Of a DNA stretch of 64,000 nucleotides, positions 53,833 through 63,539 are shown piece by piece. This DNA comes from Methylopila capsulata (GTDB lineage: Bacteria; Pseudomonadota; Alphaproteobacteria; Rhizobiales; Methylopilaceae). Positions within the stretch are counted from its first letter, which is position 1. Each line of letters begins with the position of its first letter. Position numbers and translations under genes: made by a program. The stretch spans positions 186,001-250,000 of the forward strand of contig NZ_JAFBCY010000004.1 in NCBI RefSeq assembly GCF_016907975.1, given 5' to 3'. Below the pieces are notes generated by a model. It ran no database searches. It had not been told where the DNA came from and saw nothing but the letters and a program-made list of their open reading frames with translations.

Positions 53833-55313
53833 GCGTCGGGGTCCTCATGCCAGGTGCGGCCGTCGCGCTCGATCAGCGCCACGGCGGAGGAGGGCCCCCA
53901 CGTTCCGGCGGTGTAGGTCGATGGCGCGTGGCCTAGCCGCGACCAGGCCTCGAGGATCGGGTCGGCCCATTTCCAGGCGGCCTCCACCTCGTCGCGCCGC
54001 ATGAACAGCGCCTGGCTGCCGCGGATCACGTCCATCAGAAGCCGCTCGTAGGCGTCGGGGTTCCGGACCTTGAACGTGTCGGCGAAGGATAGGTTCAGCG
54101 GCACCTCGCGGAACCGCAGGCCGCCGGGGCCGGGGTCCTTGATCATCAGGTAGAGCTTCACGCCCTCGTCGGGCTGCAGGCGGATGACGAGGCGGTTGGG
54201 CGCGAGGAAGCCGCCGGCCGGGCCGAAGATCGAGCGCGGCACCTCACGGAACTGGATGACGATCTCGGAGACCTGCTGCGGCAGGCGCTTGCCCGTGCGG
54301 AGATAGAACGGCACGCCGGCCCAGCGCCAGGTCTGCACCTCGGTCTTCAGCGCGACGAATGTCTCGGTCTGGCTCTGCGACCCGTCGCCCAGCTCCTCGA
54401 CGTAACCCGGCACGGATTTTCCGTCGATCGCGCCGGTGCGGTACTGGCCGCGGACGGTGAGCGAGCGCACCGAGGCGTCGTCGATGGGCTTCAGCGCCCG
54501 CAGCACCTTCAGCTTCTCGTCGCGCAACGAGTCCGCGTCGAGCTCGCCCGGCGGCTCCATGGCGACGAGACAGAGCAGCTGGAGGATGTGGTTCTGCACC
54601 ATGTCGCGCAGCGCGCCGGACGTGTCGTAGTACCCGCCGCGCGAGCCGACGCCGATCTTCTCGGCGACGGTGATCTGGACGTGGTCGACGTGCGCGGAGT
54701 CCCACACCGGCTCGAACAGCACGTTGGCGAAGCGCAGCGCCAGCAGGTTCTGGACCGTCTCTTTCCCGAGATAGTGGTCGATGCGGTAGATCTGGCTCTC
54801 ATCCAGCACCTCGCCGACCGCGGAGTTGATCTCCTGCGCCGAGGCGAGGTCCTTGCCGAGCGGCTTCTCGAGCACGACGCGGGTCTTCTGAGTGATCAGG
54901 TCGTGCGTCTTCAGATTGTGCGTGATGGCGTCGAACAGGTCGGGCGAGGTCGCGAGGTAGAACGCCCGCACCCGGTCGAGGCCGTCGGCGATCAGCGTCT
55001 TCAGATCCGCCCAGCCCGCGTCGCCCGCCGCCTCGACGGTGACGTAGCGGATGCGGGCGAGGAAGCGCTTCACTGTCGGCTTGTCGAGCTCGTCGGCGGG
55101 CACGAAGGTCTGGAGCGCCTCCTTGACCTCGGCGCGGAACGACTCGTCGGTGTGCTCCTTGCGGGAGACGCCGACGATGCGCGTCGGATCGGTCAGCTGG
55201 CCGTCATGGTCGCGGCGGAAAAGCGCGGGAAACAGTTTTCGGTGCGCGAGATCGCCGGTGCCGCCGAACACCACCAGATCGAAGGGATCGACGGCTACGA
55301 TTCGGCTCGTCAT
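53829..55313 (-). CDS. zwf: Glucose-6-phosphate 1-dehydrogenase
   Basis: A 494-residue NADP-linked enzyme, the entry step to the Entner-Doudoroff and pentose phosphate routes. The nucleotide motif is LVVFGGTGDLAHRKLFPAL and the substrate motif IYRIDHYLGKETVQNLLALR. The ATG at 55313 is preferred to ATG at 55337; a GGAG lies about nine bases before the former and no ribosome site precedes the latter. It is first of the zwf-pgl-edd group. Confidence 0.97.
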   Translation of the reverse strand: MTSRIVAVDPFDLVVFGGTGDLAHRKLFPALFRRDHDGQLTDPTRIVGVSRKEHTDESFRAEVKEALQTFVPADELDKPTVKRFLARIRYVTVEAAGDAGWADLKTLIADGLDRVRAFYLATSPDLFDAITHNLKTHDLITQKTRVVLEKPLGKDLASAQEINSAVGEVLDESQIYRIDHYLGKETVQNLLALRFANVLFEPVWDSAHVDHVQITVAEKIGVGSRGGYYDTSGALRDMVQNHILQLLCLVAMEPPGELDADSLRDEKLKVLRALKPIDDASVRSLTVRGQYRTGAIDGKSVPGYVEELGDGSQSQTETFVALKTEVQTWRWAGVPFYLRTGKRLPQQVSEIVIQFREVPRSIFGPAGGFLAPNRLVIRLQPDEGVKLYLMIKDPGPGGLRFREVPLNLSFADTFKVRNPDAYERLLMDVIRGSQALFMRRDEVEAAWKWADPILEAWSRLGHAPSTYTAGTWGPSSAVALIERDGRTWHEDPDA

Positions 55314-55426
55314 GGGGGACGTCTCCGGACTTATCATGGATTGCTGCAGCTGCGAATTGGACCCTGCGGCGGAGCGCTGTCAAACCTCGACGGCTCCTCA
55401 GGACCTCACGGTCGCCTCGAGCGAGG

Positions 55427-56218
55427 TCATGGCCGCCACGTAAAGCGCGGAAGCCGCTTGTCCAGGAATGCCTGGGCGCCTTCCTTGAGATCTTCTCCCG
55501 AGAAGCCGCCGCGCCACAGCGAGTCGAGCGCCACGGGGTCGGGCGCGCCGGCGGCGATCGCGTCGACGGTGCGCTTGGCGGCGTCGATGGAGTAGCGGGA
55601 CGCCGCGGCCATGGCGGCGACGAGCTCGTCGATCGCCCCGTCGAGCGCGTCCGGAGCTGTGAGGCGATCGATAAGCCGCTTCGCCAGGGCTTCGTCCGCG
55701 CCCATCAGCCGGGCCGTGAACAGCAGCTCCTTCGCCGCCGAGGCGCCGACGGCGCCCACTAGCCGCGCGGTGCTTTCGACGGGATAGACGATGCCGAGCC
55801 GCGCCGGCGTGACGCCGAAGCGGGTTCCTTCGGTCGCGACCCGAATGTCGCAGGCCAAGGCGATCTGGCATCCGCCGCCGACGCAGACGCCCTCGATCGC
55901 GGCGATGGTCGGCTGGGCGATGCGGGCGATCGCCTCCTCGCCGTCGCGCACCGCGTCGGCGTAGGAGCGCCGTCGGGCCTCGTCCGCGGTGGTGAGCGCG
56001 ACGAACTCGCCGATGTCGGCTCCCGCGCTGAACACGCCGCCCGCGCCGCGCACCACCACCACCGCGATCTCGGGGTCGGCCGCGATCTCGGCCGCGACCA
56101 CCGGGAACGCGCGCCAGGTCGCTTCGTCGATGGCGTTCTTCTTGGCGGGACGGTCGATCAGGATCGTCGCCCGCGCGCCTTCGCGCAGCAATTTGACGGA
56201 GGCGGCGGGCTCGGTCAT
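55427..56218 (-). CDS. Enoyl-CoA hydratase/isomerase family protein
   Basis: A 263-residue crotonase-fold protein with FSAGADIGEF (oxyanion loop) and IEGVCVGGGCQIALACD, followed by ARLGIVYPVESTARL. The family hydrates, isomerises or cleaves CoA thioesters. The Glu residues used in true hydration are not obvious, so the reaction is not assigned. It is transcribed toward zwf and stands alone. Confidence 0.85.
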   Translation of the reverse strand: MTEPAASVKLLREGARATILIDRPAKKNAIDEATWRAFPVVAAEIAADPEIAVVVVRGAGGVFSAGADIGEFVALTTADEARRRSYADAVRDGEEAIARIAQPTIAAIEGVCVGGGCQIALACDIRVATEGTRFGVTPARLGIVYPVESTARLVGAVGASAAKELLFTARLMGADEALAKRLIDRLTAPDALDGAIDELVAAMAAASRYSIDAAKRTVDAIAAGAPDPVALDSLWRGGFSGEDLKEGAQAFLDKRLPRFTWRP

Positions 56219-56417
56219 CGCAGCGGCATCTCCAAAAGGTCCGTCTCCCCGCTTAGCATCTTGCGCGCGCCCTGCGCAGCGCGCCGCAAACTATCGTGCA
56301 TAGGTGCAATATACATATCCAATTTCGAGGGATTGATTGGCGCTGGCGCACGGCGCACTCTAACGCTCAAGCCGTCGGCGCGTCGCGCCGGACCCCTTCT
56401 AGCCAGCGAGAGTCCCG

Positions 56418-57017
56418 ATGACCAAAGTGCTTGTCCTCTACTACTCCACCTACGGCCACATCGAGACCATGGCGAACGCGGTCGCCGAGGGCGTCCGTGA
56501 GGCCGGCGCCGAGGCGGTCGTGAAGCGGGTGCCGGAGACGGCGCCGGAGGAGGTCGCCAAGGCCGGCCACTTCAAGCTCGATCAGGCCGCGCCGATCGCG
56601 ACCGTCGACGAGCTTCCCGAGTACGACGCCATCATCTTCGGCGCCCCGACCCGCTTCGGCACGGTCGCCTCGCAGATGCGCAGCTTCATCGATCAGACCG
56701 GCGGCCTGTGGTTCGCCGGCAAGCTGGTCGGCAAGGTCGGCTCGGTGTTCACCGCGTCCGCCACCCAGCACGGCGGCCAGGAGAGCACGATCCTCGGCTT
56801 CCTCCCGACCCTGCTTCACCACGGCATGGTGGTCGTCGGGCTGCCGTATTCCTTCGCCGGCCAGATGAACATGGACGAGATCACCGGCGGGTCGCCCTAT
56901 GGCGCGAGCACCCTCGCCAAAGGCGACGGCTCCCGCCAGCCGAGCGCGAACGAGCTTGCCGGGGCGAAGTTCCAGGGCAAGCACGTGGCGGAAATCGCCG
57001 CCAAGCTCGCGGGCTGA
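56418..57017 (+). CDS. wrbA: NAD(P)H:quinone oxidoreductase, WrbA type
   Basis: A 199-residue flavodoxin-like enzyme: [20 protein letters not shown] (FMN phosphate loop), [19 protein letters not shown] and [18 protein letters not shown]. It reduces quinones by two electrons and protects against oxidative stress. The ATG at 56418 follows GCGAGAG. A terminator follows 20 bases after the stop. Confidence 0.95.
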   Translation: MTKVLVLYYSTYGHIETMANAVAEGVREAGAEAVVKRVPETAPEEVAKAGHFKLDQAAPIATVDELPEYDAIIFGAPTRFGTVASQMRSFIDQTGGLWFAGKLVGKVGSVFTASATQHGGQESTILGFLPTLLHHGMVVVGLPYSFAGQMNMDEITGGSPYGASTLAKGDGSRQPSANELAGAKFQGKHVAEIAAKLAG

Positions 57018-57037
57018 CCGCCATATCCTGATCGTCT

Positions 57038-57071
57038 GCGGCGGGGCCAGTCATCGGCTCCGCCGCTTTTT
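57038..57071 (+). terminator. Rho-independent terminator after wrbA
   Basis: GCGGCGGGGCC (57038-57048) and GGCTCCGCCGC (57056-57066) pair with one G-U, followed by five T. Confidence 0.88.
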
Positions 57072-57166
57072 GTCGGTGGCCCTGCGCGCGGCGCGCTTTC
57101 TCTCGCGGCCACTCTGCGCCATGTGATGCGGCGAAACCCGAGTCACATCGAGAAGGACCCTGTCCC

Positions 57167-58141
57167 ATGGCGAAGGCGATCCGCGTGCATGCGACTGGCG
57201 GCCCCGAGGCGCTGACCTTCGAGGACGTCGAACTGCCGCCGCTGAAGAAGGGCGACGCCCACATCCGCCACACGGCGATCGGGGTGAATTTCATCGACGT
57301 GTACCACCGCACGGGGCTGTACCCCCAGGAGACGCCCTTCGTGCTCGGGTCCGAGGGCGCGGGCGAAGTGGTGGCGGTCGGCGAGGGGGTGACCGACCTG
57401 AAGCCGGGCGACCGCGTCGCCTACGCCGGCGGCCCGCTTGGGGCCTACGCCACGGAGCGGGTGATCCCGGCGGAGCGTCTGGTGAAGATCCCTGCCGGCG
57501 TCACCGACGAGACCGCCGCCGCCGCGATGCTCAAGGGCATGACGGCGCAGTACCTGCTTCGCCGCACGTTCCGCGTCGGACCGGAGCACACGATCCTGTT
57601 CCACGCCGCGGCCGGCGGCGTCGGCCAGATCGCCTGCCAGTGGGCCAGTCATCTCGGCGCGACGGTGATCGGCACCGCCGGTGGGCCGGAGAAGGTCGCG
57701 CTCGCCAAAACCAAGGGCTGCGCGCACGTCATCGACTACCGATCCGAGGACTTCGTCGCCAAGGTGAAGGAGATCACCGGAGGGAAGGGCGTCGACGTGG
57801 TCTACGACTCCGTCGGCAAGGACACGTTCCCGGCCTCGCTCGATTGCATCAAGCCGCGCGGCATGTGGGTGAGCTTCGGCCAGTCTTCGGGCCCGATCGA
57901 GCCGTTCAACATCGGCCTGCTCGCCCAGAAGGGCTCGCTCTTTGCGACCCGGGCCAGCCTGAACCATTACGCGGCGACCCGGCCTGAGCTGCTTGCGACC
58001 GCCGAGGACCTGTTCGACGTGATCGCGTCCGGCGCGGTGACGATCGACATCGGGGCGCGCTATCCGCTGGAGCAGGCGGCCGACGCCCACAGGGCGCTCG
58101 AAGGCCGGGCCACCACCGGCTCGACCATCCTCATCCCATGA
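57167..58141 (+). CDS. NADPH:quinone oxidoreductase (zeta-crystallin type)
   Basis: A 324-residue medium-chain reductase of the quinone oxidoreductase type, without structural zinc ligands. Features are FIDVYHRTGLYPQETPFVLGSEGAGEV, HAAAGGVGQIACQWASHLGATVIG (NADPH fold) and SLFATRASLNHYAATRPELL. It reduces quinones or enones by NADPH, and the wrbA gene upstream suggests a shared redox-stress role. Its stop overlaps the next start. Confidence 0.92.
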   Translation: MAKAIRVHATGGPEALTFEDVELPPLKKGDAHIRHTAIGVNFIDVYHRTGLYPQETPFVLGSEGAGEVVAVGEGVTDLKPGDRVAYAGGPLGAYATERVIPAERLVKIPAGVTDETAAAAMLKGMTAQYLLRRTFRVGPEHTILFHAAAGGVGQIACQWASHLGATVIGTAGGPEKVALAKTKGCAHVIDYRSEDFVAKVKEITGGKGVDVVYDSVGKDTFPASLDCIKPRGMWVSFGQSSGPIEPFNIGLLAQKGSLFATRASLNHYAATRPELLATAEDLFDVIASGAVTIDIGARYPLEQAADAHRALEGRATTGSTILIP

Positions 58142-58608
58142 GCGACCGGGAGCTTCTCGCGCGCGCGGTGGAACTGTCGCGGACGCACAGCGAGGCGGGC
58201 GAGGGCGGTCCGTTCGGGGCCGTCGTCGCGACGCCGGACGGGCGCGTCGTGGCGGAGGGCTGGAACCAGGTCCTGTCCCATGGCGACCCGACCGCCCACG
58301 CCGAGGTCGTCGCGATCCGCCGCGCGGCGGAGGCGCTCGGAACGCACGTGCTCACGGGCCACGTAATGTACGCCTCGTGCGAGCCGTGCCCGATGTGCCT
58401 TGCGGCGGTCGCCTGGGCGAGGATGGATCGGATCGTCTTCGCCAACAGCCGCCACGACGCCGCGCGGATCGGCTTCGACGACGCCCGGATCTACGAGGAG
58501 ATCGGCCGGCCGCTCGACCAGCGGTGGATCGCGTGCGAGCGCGTCGAGATGCCGGAAGCCGAAGCCGTGTTCGACGAGTGGCTCGCCCGAAACGGGACGA
58601 TCTACTGA
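58138..58608 (+). CDS. Nucleoside/guanine deaminase family protein
   Basis: A 156-residue CMP/dCMP deaminase-fold enzyme. The zinc site is HAEVVAIRRA with PCPMC, and the Glu next to His provides the general base. FANSRHDAARIGFDD and the end DEWLARNGTIY resemble guanine deaminase. The substrate could be guanine or a related nucleobase. It overlaps the reductase gene by 4 bases. Confidence 0.85.
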   Translation: MSDRELLARAVELSRTHSEAGEGGPFGAVVATPDGRVVAEGWNQVLSHGDPTAHAEVVAIRRAAEALGTHVLTGHVMYASCEPCPMCLAAVAWARMDRIVFANSRHDAARIGFDDARIYEEIGRPLDQRWIACERVEMPEAEAVFDEWLARNGTIY

Positions 58609-58700
58609 CGGTGGCCACGCGCCGCGATCCGGGCGATAACACCGCCGGACGACCTCTATCCGCACGTTGACGCGCTTTCGATCCGAGCCTGACACGACAT

Positions 58701-59165
58701 ATGCCGAGCTTCCGCACGTCCCGCCGGGTTCCTCATTCCGCCGAGGAGATGTTCGATCTCGTCGCGGACGTGGAGAAGTATCCACTGTTCCTGCCGCTTT
58801 GCGAGGCGCTGAAGATCCGCCGTCGCGAAGAGCGTGACCAGCGGCCGGTGCTCGTCGCCGACATGACGGTCGCCTACAAGATCTTCCGCGAGACCTTCAC
58901 AAGCCGGGTGACCCTCGACCGGGAGAAGCGCTCGATCCTCGTGGAGTATCTCGACGGCCCGTTCAGCCGGCTCGAGAATCGCTGGTCGTTCGAGCCGCTG
59001 GAGTCGGGCGGTTGCGAGGTCCGGTTCTTCATCGACTGGGAGCTCCGCAGCCGCACCCTGTCGATGCTCGTCGGCGCCGCTTTCGAGCGCGTGTTCCGCC
59101 GCTACGCCGAGGCGTTCGAACAGCGCGCCGACCGGGTATACGGCGCGAAGCCGGCGCTGGCGTGA
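58701..59165 (+). CDS. Coq10/RatA START-domain protein
   Basis: A 154-residue START-like protein: RRVPHSAEEMFDLVADVEKYPLFLPLC opens the fold, followed by FRETFTSRVTLDREKRSILV and LSMLVGAAFERVFRRYAEAFE. Alphaproteobacterial members are Coq10-like ubiquinone-binding proteins; the RatA name comes from an E. coli ribosome-association report. A role in ubiquinone function is the more likely reading. Its stop overlaps the thiL start. Confidence 0.88.
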   Translation: MPSFRTSRRVPHSAEEMFDLVADVEKYPLFLPLCEALKIRRREERDQRPVLVADMTVAYKIFRETFTSRVTLDREKRSILVEYLDGPFSRLENRWSFEPLESGGCEVRFFIDWELRSRTLSMLVGAAFERVFRRYAEAFEQRADRVYGAKPALA

Positions 59166-60160
59166 CCGGACGCCGCGGACGCCCCGACGAGGCCGGCCTG
59201 ATCGCGCGGTTCTTCCGGCCGCTGGCCACCGCCCCGGGCGCCGCCCTGCTGCTGGACGACGCCGCCACCATCCCGCCCGCCTTCGGCAAGGATCTGGTCG
59301 TCACCGTCGACGCGATCGTCGCGGGCGTGCACTTCTTTCCCGATGACCCGCCGGACGCCATCGCCCGCAAGGCGCTGCGGGTGAACCTCTCCGATCTCGC
59401 CGCCAAGGGCGCGCAGCCCGCCGGCTATCTCGTAACGCTGGCGCTTCCCGACGACTGGGAGACGGACTGGCTGGAGGGCTTTGTCGAAGGTCTCGCCATC
59501 GACCAGGAGGAGTTCGGCCTGTCGCTGCTCGGCGGCGACACGGTGCGGACGCCGGGGCCGCTGATGGTGTCGATCACCGCCTTCGGTCACGCCCCGGAGG
59601 GTCAGGCTCCGCGTCGCACGGGGGCGGCGCCGGGGCAGCGGCTCTACGTGTCCGGCACGATCGGCGACGCGGCGCTCGGGTTGAAGCTGAGGCTCGACGA
59701 GCGCCTGGCGGCGCTCTGGGATCTGCGGCGCGCCGAGAAGGAGACGCTGCTCGACCGCTACCTGCTGCCGGAGCCTCGGCTCGCGCTGGCCGGCGTGGTC
59801 GCGACCTACGCCACCGCGTCGATGGACGTCTCAGACGGTCTGGTCGGCGACCTGGGCAAGCTCGCCGCCGCCTCGAAGGTCGGCGCCGTGATCGACGCCG
59901 GCCGGGTGCCGCTGTCGGCGGCGGCGTTCCGCGCGACCCGCGTGGATCCCGCCGCCTTCGCGACGGCGCTCACCGGCGGCGACGACTACGAAATCCTCGT
60001 CGCGATCGAACCGGAGGACGCCGAGGCGTTCGAGTCGGAGGCGGCTGCGGCGGGCGTGCGCGTGACGGACATCGGCGTGCTGATCGAGGGCGAGGGCGTC
60101 GGCGTGGAGCGCCACGGCCGGCCGGTCATGCTCGGAGACGAGAGCTTCAGCCATTTCTGA
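59162..60160 (+). CDS. thiL: Thiamine-monophosphate kinase ThiL
   Basis: A 332-residue enzyme that phosphorylates thiamine monophosphate to TPP, the last step of the pathway served by thiOSGE. Signatures are LLLDDAATIPP, TVDAIVAGVHFFPDDPPDAIARKALRVNLSDLAAKGA, GGDTVRTPG and MDVSDGLVGDLGKLA. GTG at 59162 overlaps the previous stop by 4 bases and is chosen because the conserved N-terminus begins there. Confidence 0.93.
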   Translation: MTGRRGRPDEAGLIARFFRPLATAPGAALLLDDAATIPPAFGKDLVVTVDAIVAGVHFFPDDPPDAIARKALRVNLSDLAAKGAQPAGYLVTLALPDDWETDWLEGFVEGLAIDQEEFGLSLLGGDTVRTPGPLMVSITAFGHAPEGQAPRRTGAAPGQRLYVSGTIGDAALGLKLRLDERLAALWDLRRAEKETLLDRYLLPEPRLALAGVVATYATASMDVSDGLVGDLGKLAAASKVGAVIDAGRVPLSAAAFRATRVDPAAFATALTGGDDYEILVAIEPEDAEAFESEAAAAGVRVTDIGVLIEGEGVGVERHGRPVMLGDESFSHF

Positions 60161-60329
60161 CGGCAACGTGTTGCCGCCGCGCAACGTGTGATCGGCCATC
60201 ACGGCCCGCCGCAATTGAATCGCAAGCTTCGACCATCAAAATGCCGCCGGAGCCGACTTGATGTCGGCGTTGGCGTCGTGTCGGGTCCCGTAGACGTCAT
60301 GAACAAACATCAGACGCGGCGGAGACGAC

Positions 60330-61172
60330 ATGCGCATCACCACGAAGCTTCTTAGCGCCGGCTTGATCAGCCTAGGCGCCGCGTTGTCCGTAGGGACGGC
60401 GTCTGCGGCGCAGTGCGGCGGCAACGACGGCGCAGGCTTCGACGCCTGGGTCCAGAACTTCCAGGCTGAGGCGGTCTCGCGCGGCATTTCCCAGCGCACC
60501 GCGAGCGCGGCGCTGGCGGGCGTCTCCTACGACCGCCGCCTGATCGCCTACGATCGCACCCAGCGGCCGTTCAAGCTCACGCTGGAGCAGTTCATCGCCA
60601 AGCGCGCGCCCGCTTCGCTGATCAGCCAGGCGCGCTCGCGCATCCAGAAGAACAAGGCGCTGTTCGACCGCGTCGAGGCCCGCTACGGCGTGCCGGCGCC
60701 GATCATCGCGACGATCTGGGGCATGGAGACGGCCTTCGGCGCGATCCAGGGCACCAAGAACGTCTTCAACGGCCTCGCCACGCTCGCCTATGACTGCCGC
60801 CGCACGGACATGTTCCAGGGCGAGTTGATCGCGGCCATGACCCTCGTCGACCGCGGCGATCTGACCATGGCGGAGATGCGCGGCGCAGAACACGGCGAGA
60901 TCGGGCAGGCGCAGTTCCTGCCGTCGTCCTATCTCAAGTACGCCGTGGACGGCGACGGCGACGGCCGCGCGGACATGGTCCGCTCGTCGGCCGACACCAT
61001 CGCGTCGATCGGCAACTACCTGAAGCAGAAGGGCTGGCGCGCCGGCGGCGGCTGGGAAGAAGGCTCGGCCAACTTCGCCGTGCTGTCGGAGTGGAACAAG
61101 GCGAGCGTCTACCAGAAGGCGATCGCCTACGCCGCGACCCGCATCGACGAAGGTTCGACGGCCGCCCGCTGA
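60330..61172 (+). CDS. Lytic murein transglycosylase (MltB family)
   Basis: A 280-residue exported enzyme: signal peptide to about residue 26 (TASA-AQ), then FDAWVQNFQAEAVSRGIS, catalytic Glu in IIATIWGMETAFGAIQG and the substrate groove EHGEIGQAQFLPSSYLKYAVD. It cleaves peptidoglycan glycan strands with formation of 1,6-anhydro ends. There is no lipobox, so it is probably periplasmic rather than outer-membrane anchored. A terminator follows. Confidence 0.92.
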   Translation: MRITTKLLSAGLISLGAALSVGTASAAQCGGNDGAGFDAWVQNFQAEAVSRGISQRTASAALAGVSYDRRLIAYDRTQRPFKLTLEQFIAKRAPASLISQARSRIQKNKALFDRVEARYGVPAPIIATIWGMETAFGAIQGTKNVFNGLATLAYDCRRTDMFQGELIAAMTLVDRGDLTMAEMRGAEHGEIGQAQFLPSSYLKYAVDGDGDGRADMVRSSADTIASIGNYLKQKGWRAGGGWEEGSANFAVLSEWNKASVYQKAIAYAATRIDEGSTAAR

Positions 61173-61198
61173 CGCCTCGGTCGCATCGTGTGATTCGA

Positions 61199-61229
61199 AA
61201 GCCCCGGCGCAAGCGCCGGGGCTTTTTCG
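61199..61229 (+). terminator. Rho-independent terminator after the lytic transglycosylase gene
   Basis: AGCCCCGGCGC (61200-61210) and GCGCCGGGGCT (61213-61223), an 11-bp perfect stem with a 2-base loop, then TTTTT. Confidence 0.93.
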
Positions 61230-61334
61230 TTTGATCGGCGTCAATCGTAGGACGCACGCCACGGCGAACGTCCGGGTTTGATCGTGGGCTTAGCGGAGTC
61301 TGGCTCCGCCTTCAGTCTGCGCCGCGCAACAACG

Positions 61335-61583
61335 TCAGAACCGCCCATAGCCGCCGGGCCCAAGCGGGCCGTAGCCGTCGATCGGCACATAGATCGGTCG
61401 ATCGCGCGCCCGCCGGCGTTCGACGTCGAGCGTCATCCGGCAGTTTGCGAACGCATCGGTGCCTGGGCGCATACCGTACTCCCGGCATTTGGCGCTGTCG
61501 GCTGCGGCCAGCTCCTTCGGGGCCGCCGCGCAGCCGCCGAGCGCGAGAAGCCCGGCGGCGATGAGCAGAAGGCGTGCGGTCAT
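61335..61583 (-). CDS. Small lipoprotein, function unknown
   Basis: An 82-residue protein with signal LLLIAAGLLALGGC (lipobox LGGC, Cys18) and a mature part containing two Cys (AKCREYGM, NCRMTL), ending in a Gly/Pro/Tyr-rich tail (GYGPLGPGGYGRF). It resembles small lipoproteins of Hyphomicrobiales of unknown function; the two Cys could form a disulfide in the periplasm. Confidence 0.78.
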   Translation of the reverse strand: MTARLLLIAAGLLALGGCAAAPKELAAADSAKCREYGMRPGTDAFANCRMTLDVERRRARDRPIYVPIDGYGPLGPGGYGRF

Positions 61584-61655
61584 GGCGTCACCGTTTGCAG
61601 CGAGATCTGCAGCTCATATGGGACGCCGCGCCGCTTCGGGGGAGGCCCTCGACGC

Positions 61656-62999
61656 TCATGCCTTGACGGCGTCGCCCGCGAAGCCCGCCTCGATCTCCTC
61701 CAGCGTCCGGCCCTTGGTCTCCGGCACCAGCGCGATGGTGAAAAGCAGCGCGCCGACGCTCATGACCGCGAACACGCCGAAGGTCGTCGCCGAGCCAAGG
61801 CCCGCGATCAACATGAGAAACACCTGGCTGACGATCAGGTTGGAGCCCCAGTTCGCGACCGTCGCGACGCTCATGGCGCGACCGCGGACGGCGAGCGGGA
61901 AGATCTCCGAGATCAGCAGCCAGAACACCGGCCCAAGCCCGATCGCGAAGAAGCCGACATAGGCCGCGACCGACAGCGTCGCAATCCAGGCCAGCGCGCC
62001 TTCCGTGCCGACCGCGAACCCGGCCGTGAGGATTGCGAGCATCGCGGCCATACCGGCGAGACCGACGATCAGCAGCTTCCGCCGCCCCGCGGTGTCGAGC
62101 AGCTTCAGGGCTACGTAGGTCATGACGACGTTGACCACGCCGACGCCCGCGGTCGCGAGGATCGCGGCCGAGGTCGAGGCCATGCCGGCCTTCTCGAAGA
62201 TGATCGGGGCGTAATAGATCACCGTGTTGATGCCGGTGACCTGCTGGAAGATCGCAAGCCCGACGCCGACGATCAGCGGAATGCGCACGCGGGGCGCGAG
62301 CAGCGCCGACCACGGGGCGATCTGGCCGTCGCGGGCCTTCAGGTCGGTGCGCAACTGGTTCAGCTCGGCCGTGACGTCGCCGTCGTCGCGCAGGCGGGAG
62401 AGCGCGTCGGCGGCCTCGTCGTGGCGGCCCTGGCCGGCCAGCCAGCGGGGGCTTTCGGGCAGCGTCAGCATGCCGATCCCGAGCACGATCCCCGGCAGGC
62501 AGCCGACCGCCAGCATCCAGCGCCAGCCGCCGTCGACCTCCGACAGCAGGTAGGCGACGATGTAGGACAGCAGGATGCCGAGGGTGATGCACATCTGGTT
62601 CAGCGAGACCACGCCGCCGCGCTTCTCGGCGGGGGCCATCTCGGCGAGGTAGAGCGGGGTCAGCATCGAGGCGACGCCGATCGCCACGCCCAGGATGGCG
62701 CGGCCGATCAGCAGCGTGACGACCTCGTGCGCCGCCGCGCAGACGAGCGCGCCCACCACGAACAGCACCGCGACGACGAGGATCACCTTGCGCCGGCCGT
62801 AGGCGTCGGCGAGCGAGCCTGCGGTCGCGGCTCCCACGGCCGCTCCCAGCAGCGCGATCGAGACCACGAAGCCTTGCATGGCTTCCGAGAGCTGGAACAG
62901 GTCGCGGATGAAGGGCAGGGCGCCCGAGATCACGCCGGTGTCGTAGCCGAACAGGAGGCCGCCGAGCGACGCGGTCGCCGCCACCACATGGAATTTCAC
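61656..62999 (-). CDS. MFS sugar:proton symporter
   Basis: A 447-residue 12-helix transporter of the sugar porter family. Motifs are GGLLFGYDTGVISGALPF, DAYGRRKVILV, PESPRWLAGQGR, QQVTGINTVIYYAP and the terminal PETKGRTLEEIE. These fit hexose or pentose uptake with protons; the sugar is not certain. GTG at 62999 is chosen because GGGAG lies eight bases upstream and the conserved first helix follows at once. The long gap to hppA holds repeats and its promoter. Confidence 0.9.
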   Translation of the reverse strand: MKFHVVAATASLGGLLFGYDTGVISGALPFIRDLFQLSEAMQGFVVSIALLGAAVGAATAGSLADAYGRRKVILVVAVLFVVGALVCAAAHEVVTLLIGRAILGVAIGVASMLTPLYLAEMAPAEKRGGVVSLNQMCITLGILLSYIVAYLLSEVDGGWRWMLAVGCLPGIVLGIGMLTLPESPRWLAGQGRHDEAADALSRLRDDGDVTAELNQLRTDLKARDGQIAPWSALLAPRVRIPLIVGVGLAIFQQVTGINTVIYYAPIIFEKAGMASTSAAILATAGVGVVNVVMTYVALKLLDTAGRRKLLIVGLAGMAAMLAILTAGFAVGTEGALAWIATLSVAAYVGFFAIGLGPVFWLLISEIFPLAVRGRAMSVATVANWGSNLIVSQVFLMLIAGLGSATTFGVFAVMSVGALLFTIALVPETKGRTLEEIEAGFAGDAVKA

Positions 63000-63539
63000 G
63001 CCGCTTACTCCCTGTTCGCCGCGGAACGTCCCGCCCGCGTTGAGATTCTCGCCGGCACTTTCGGCGCGCGCGCCGACGAGCGCAACGGGCCGAAAGGCGA
63101 GGATCGCCCAGGCCGGGGTCGCCTCTGGTGAGGATGTCCCGGACGACCCCTCATCCGGCGCTCCGCGCCACCTTCTCCCGCAAGGAGAGAAGGGAAGAGC
63201 GCCCCGCTTCGACGGGGGAGCTTGGCTGTACGCGTGAGATGTTACGGGACGCCGCGGTCCCCCTCTCCCCCTGCGGGAGAGGGTAAGGGTGAGGGGTCGT
63301 CCGGGACGCCCTCCATCCGCCACCCGCACAGCCGACCCGCTATGCGCTATCGTCCGCGAAGGGGAGCAGCGCACCGGCGCGTTGCGCGGGGCGCCCCCTT
63401 CTGGCAGCTTTCTCGTCGACCGATCGGTCAGGCGGAGCGGGCGTCGAAAACGACAAGCAAAAACGGGCGCGGCGCATGATCGCCGAACGTCCACGCCGTT
63501 CCGCCTTCACGAGGAAACGCAATCCAAGGAACGGCTTCG
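63000..63539. other. Long intergenic region with repeats and hppA promoter side
   Basis: No gene is seen. The left two-thirds contain the composite palindromic repeat at 63136-63307. The right third, more AT-rich near 63440-63540, should carry the promoter and ribosome site (AAGGAA about nine bases before the ATG) of hppA. Confidence 0.5.
63136..63307. repeat. Composite palindromic repeat element
   Basis: Outer arms of 21 bases (63136-63156 and 63287-63307, one mismatch) begin GTCCCGGACGACCCC and end in CCCTCA. Inside are a CCTTCT.../AGAAGG hairpin on the left and a perfect CCCTCTCCC/GGGAGAGGG stem (63261-63269, 63275-63283) on the right. It shares the CCCTCACCC-type end with the element at 31014-31094, so both belong to a dispersed REP-like family. 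Confidence 0.82.
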
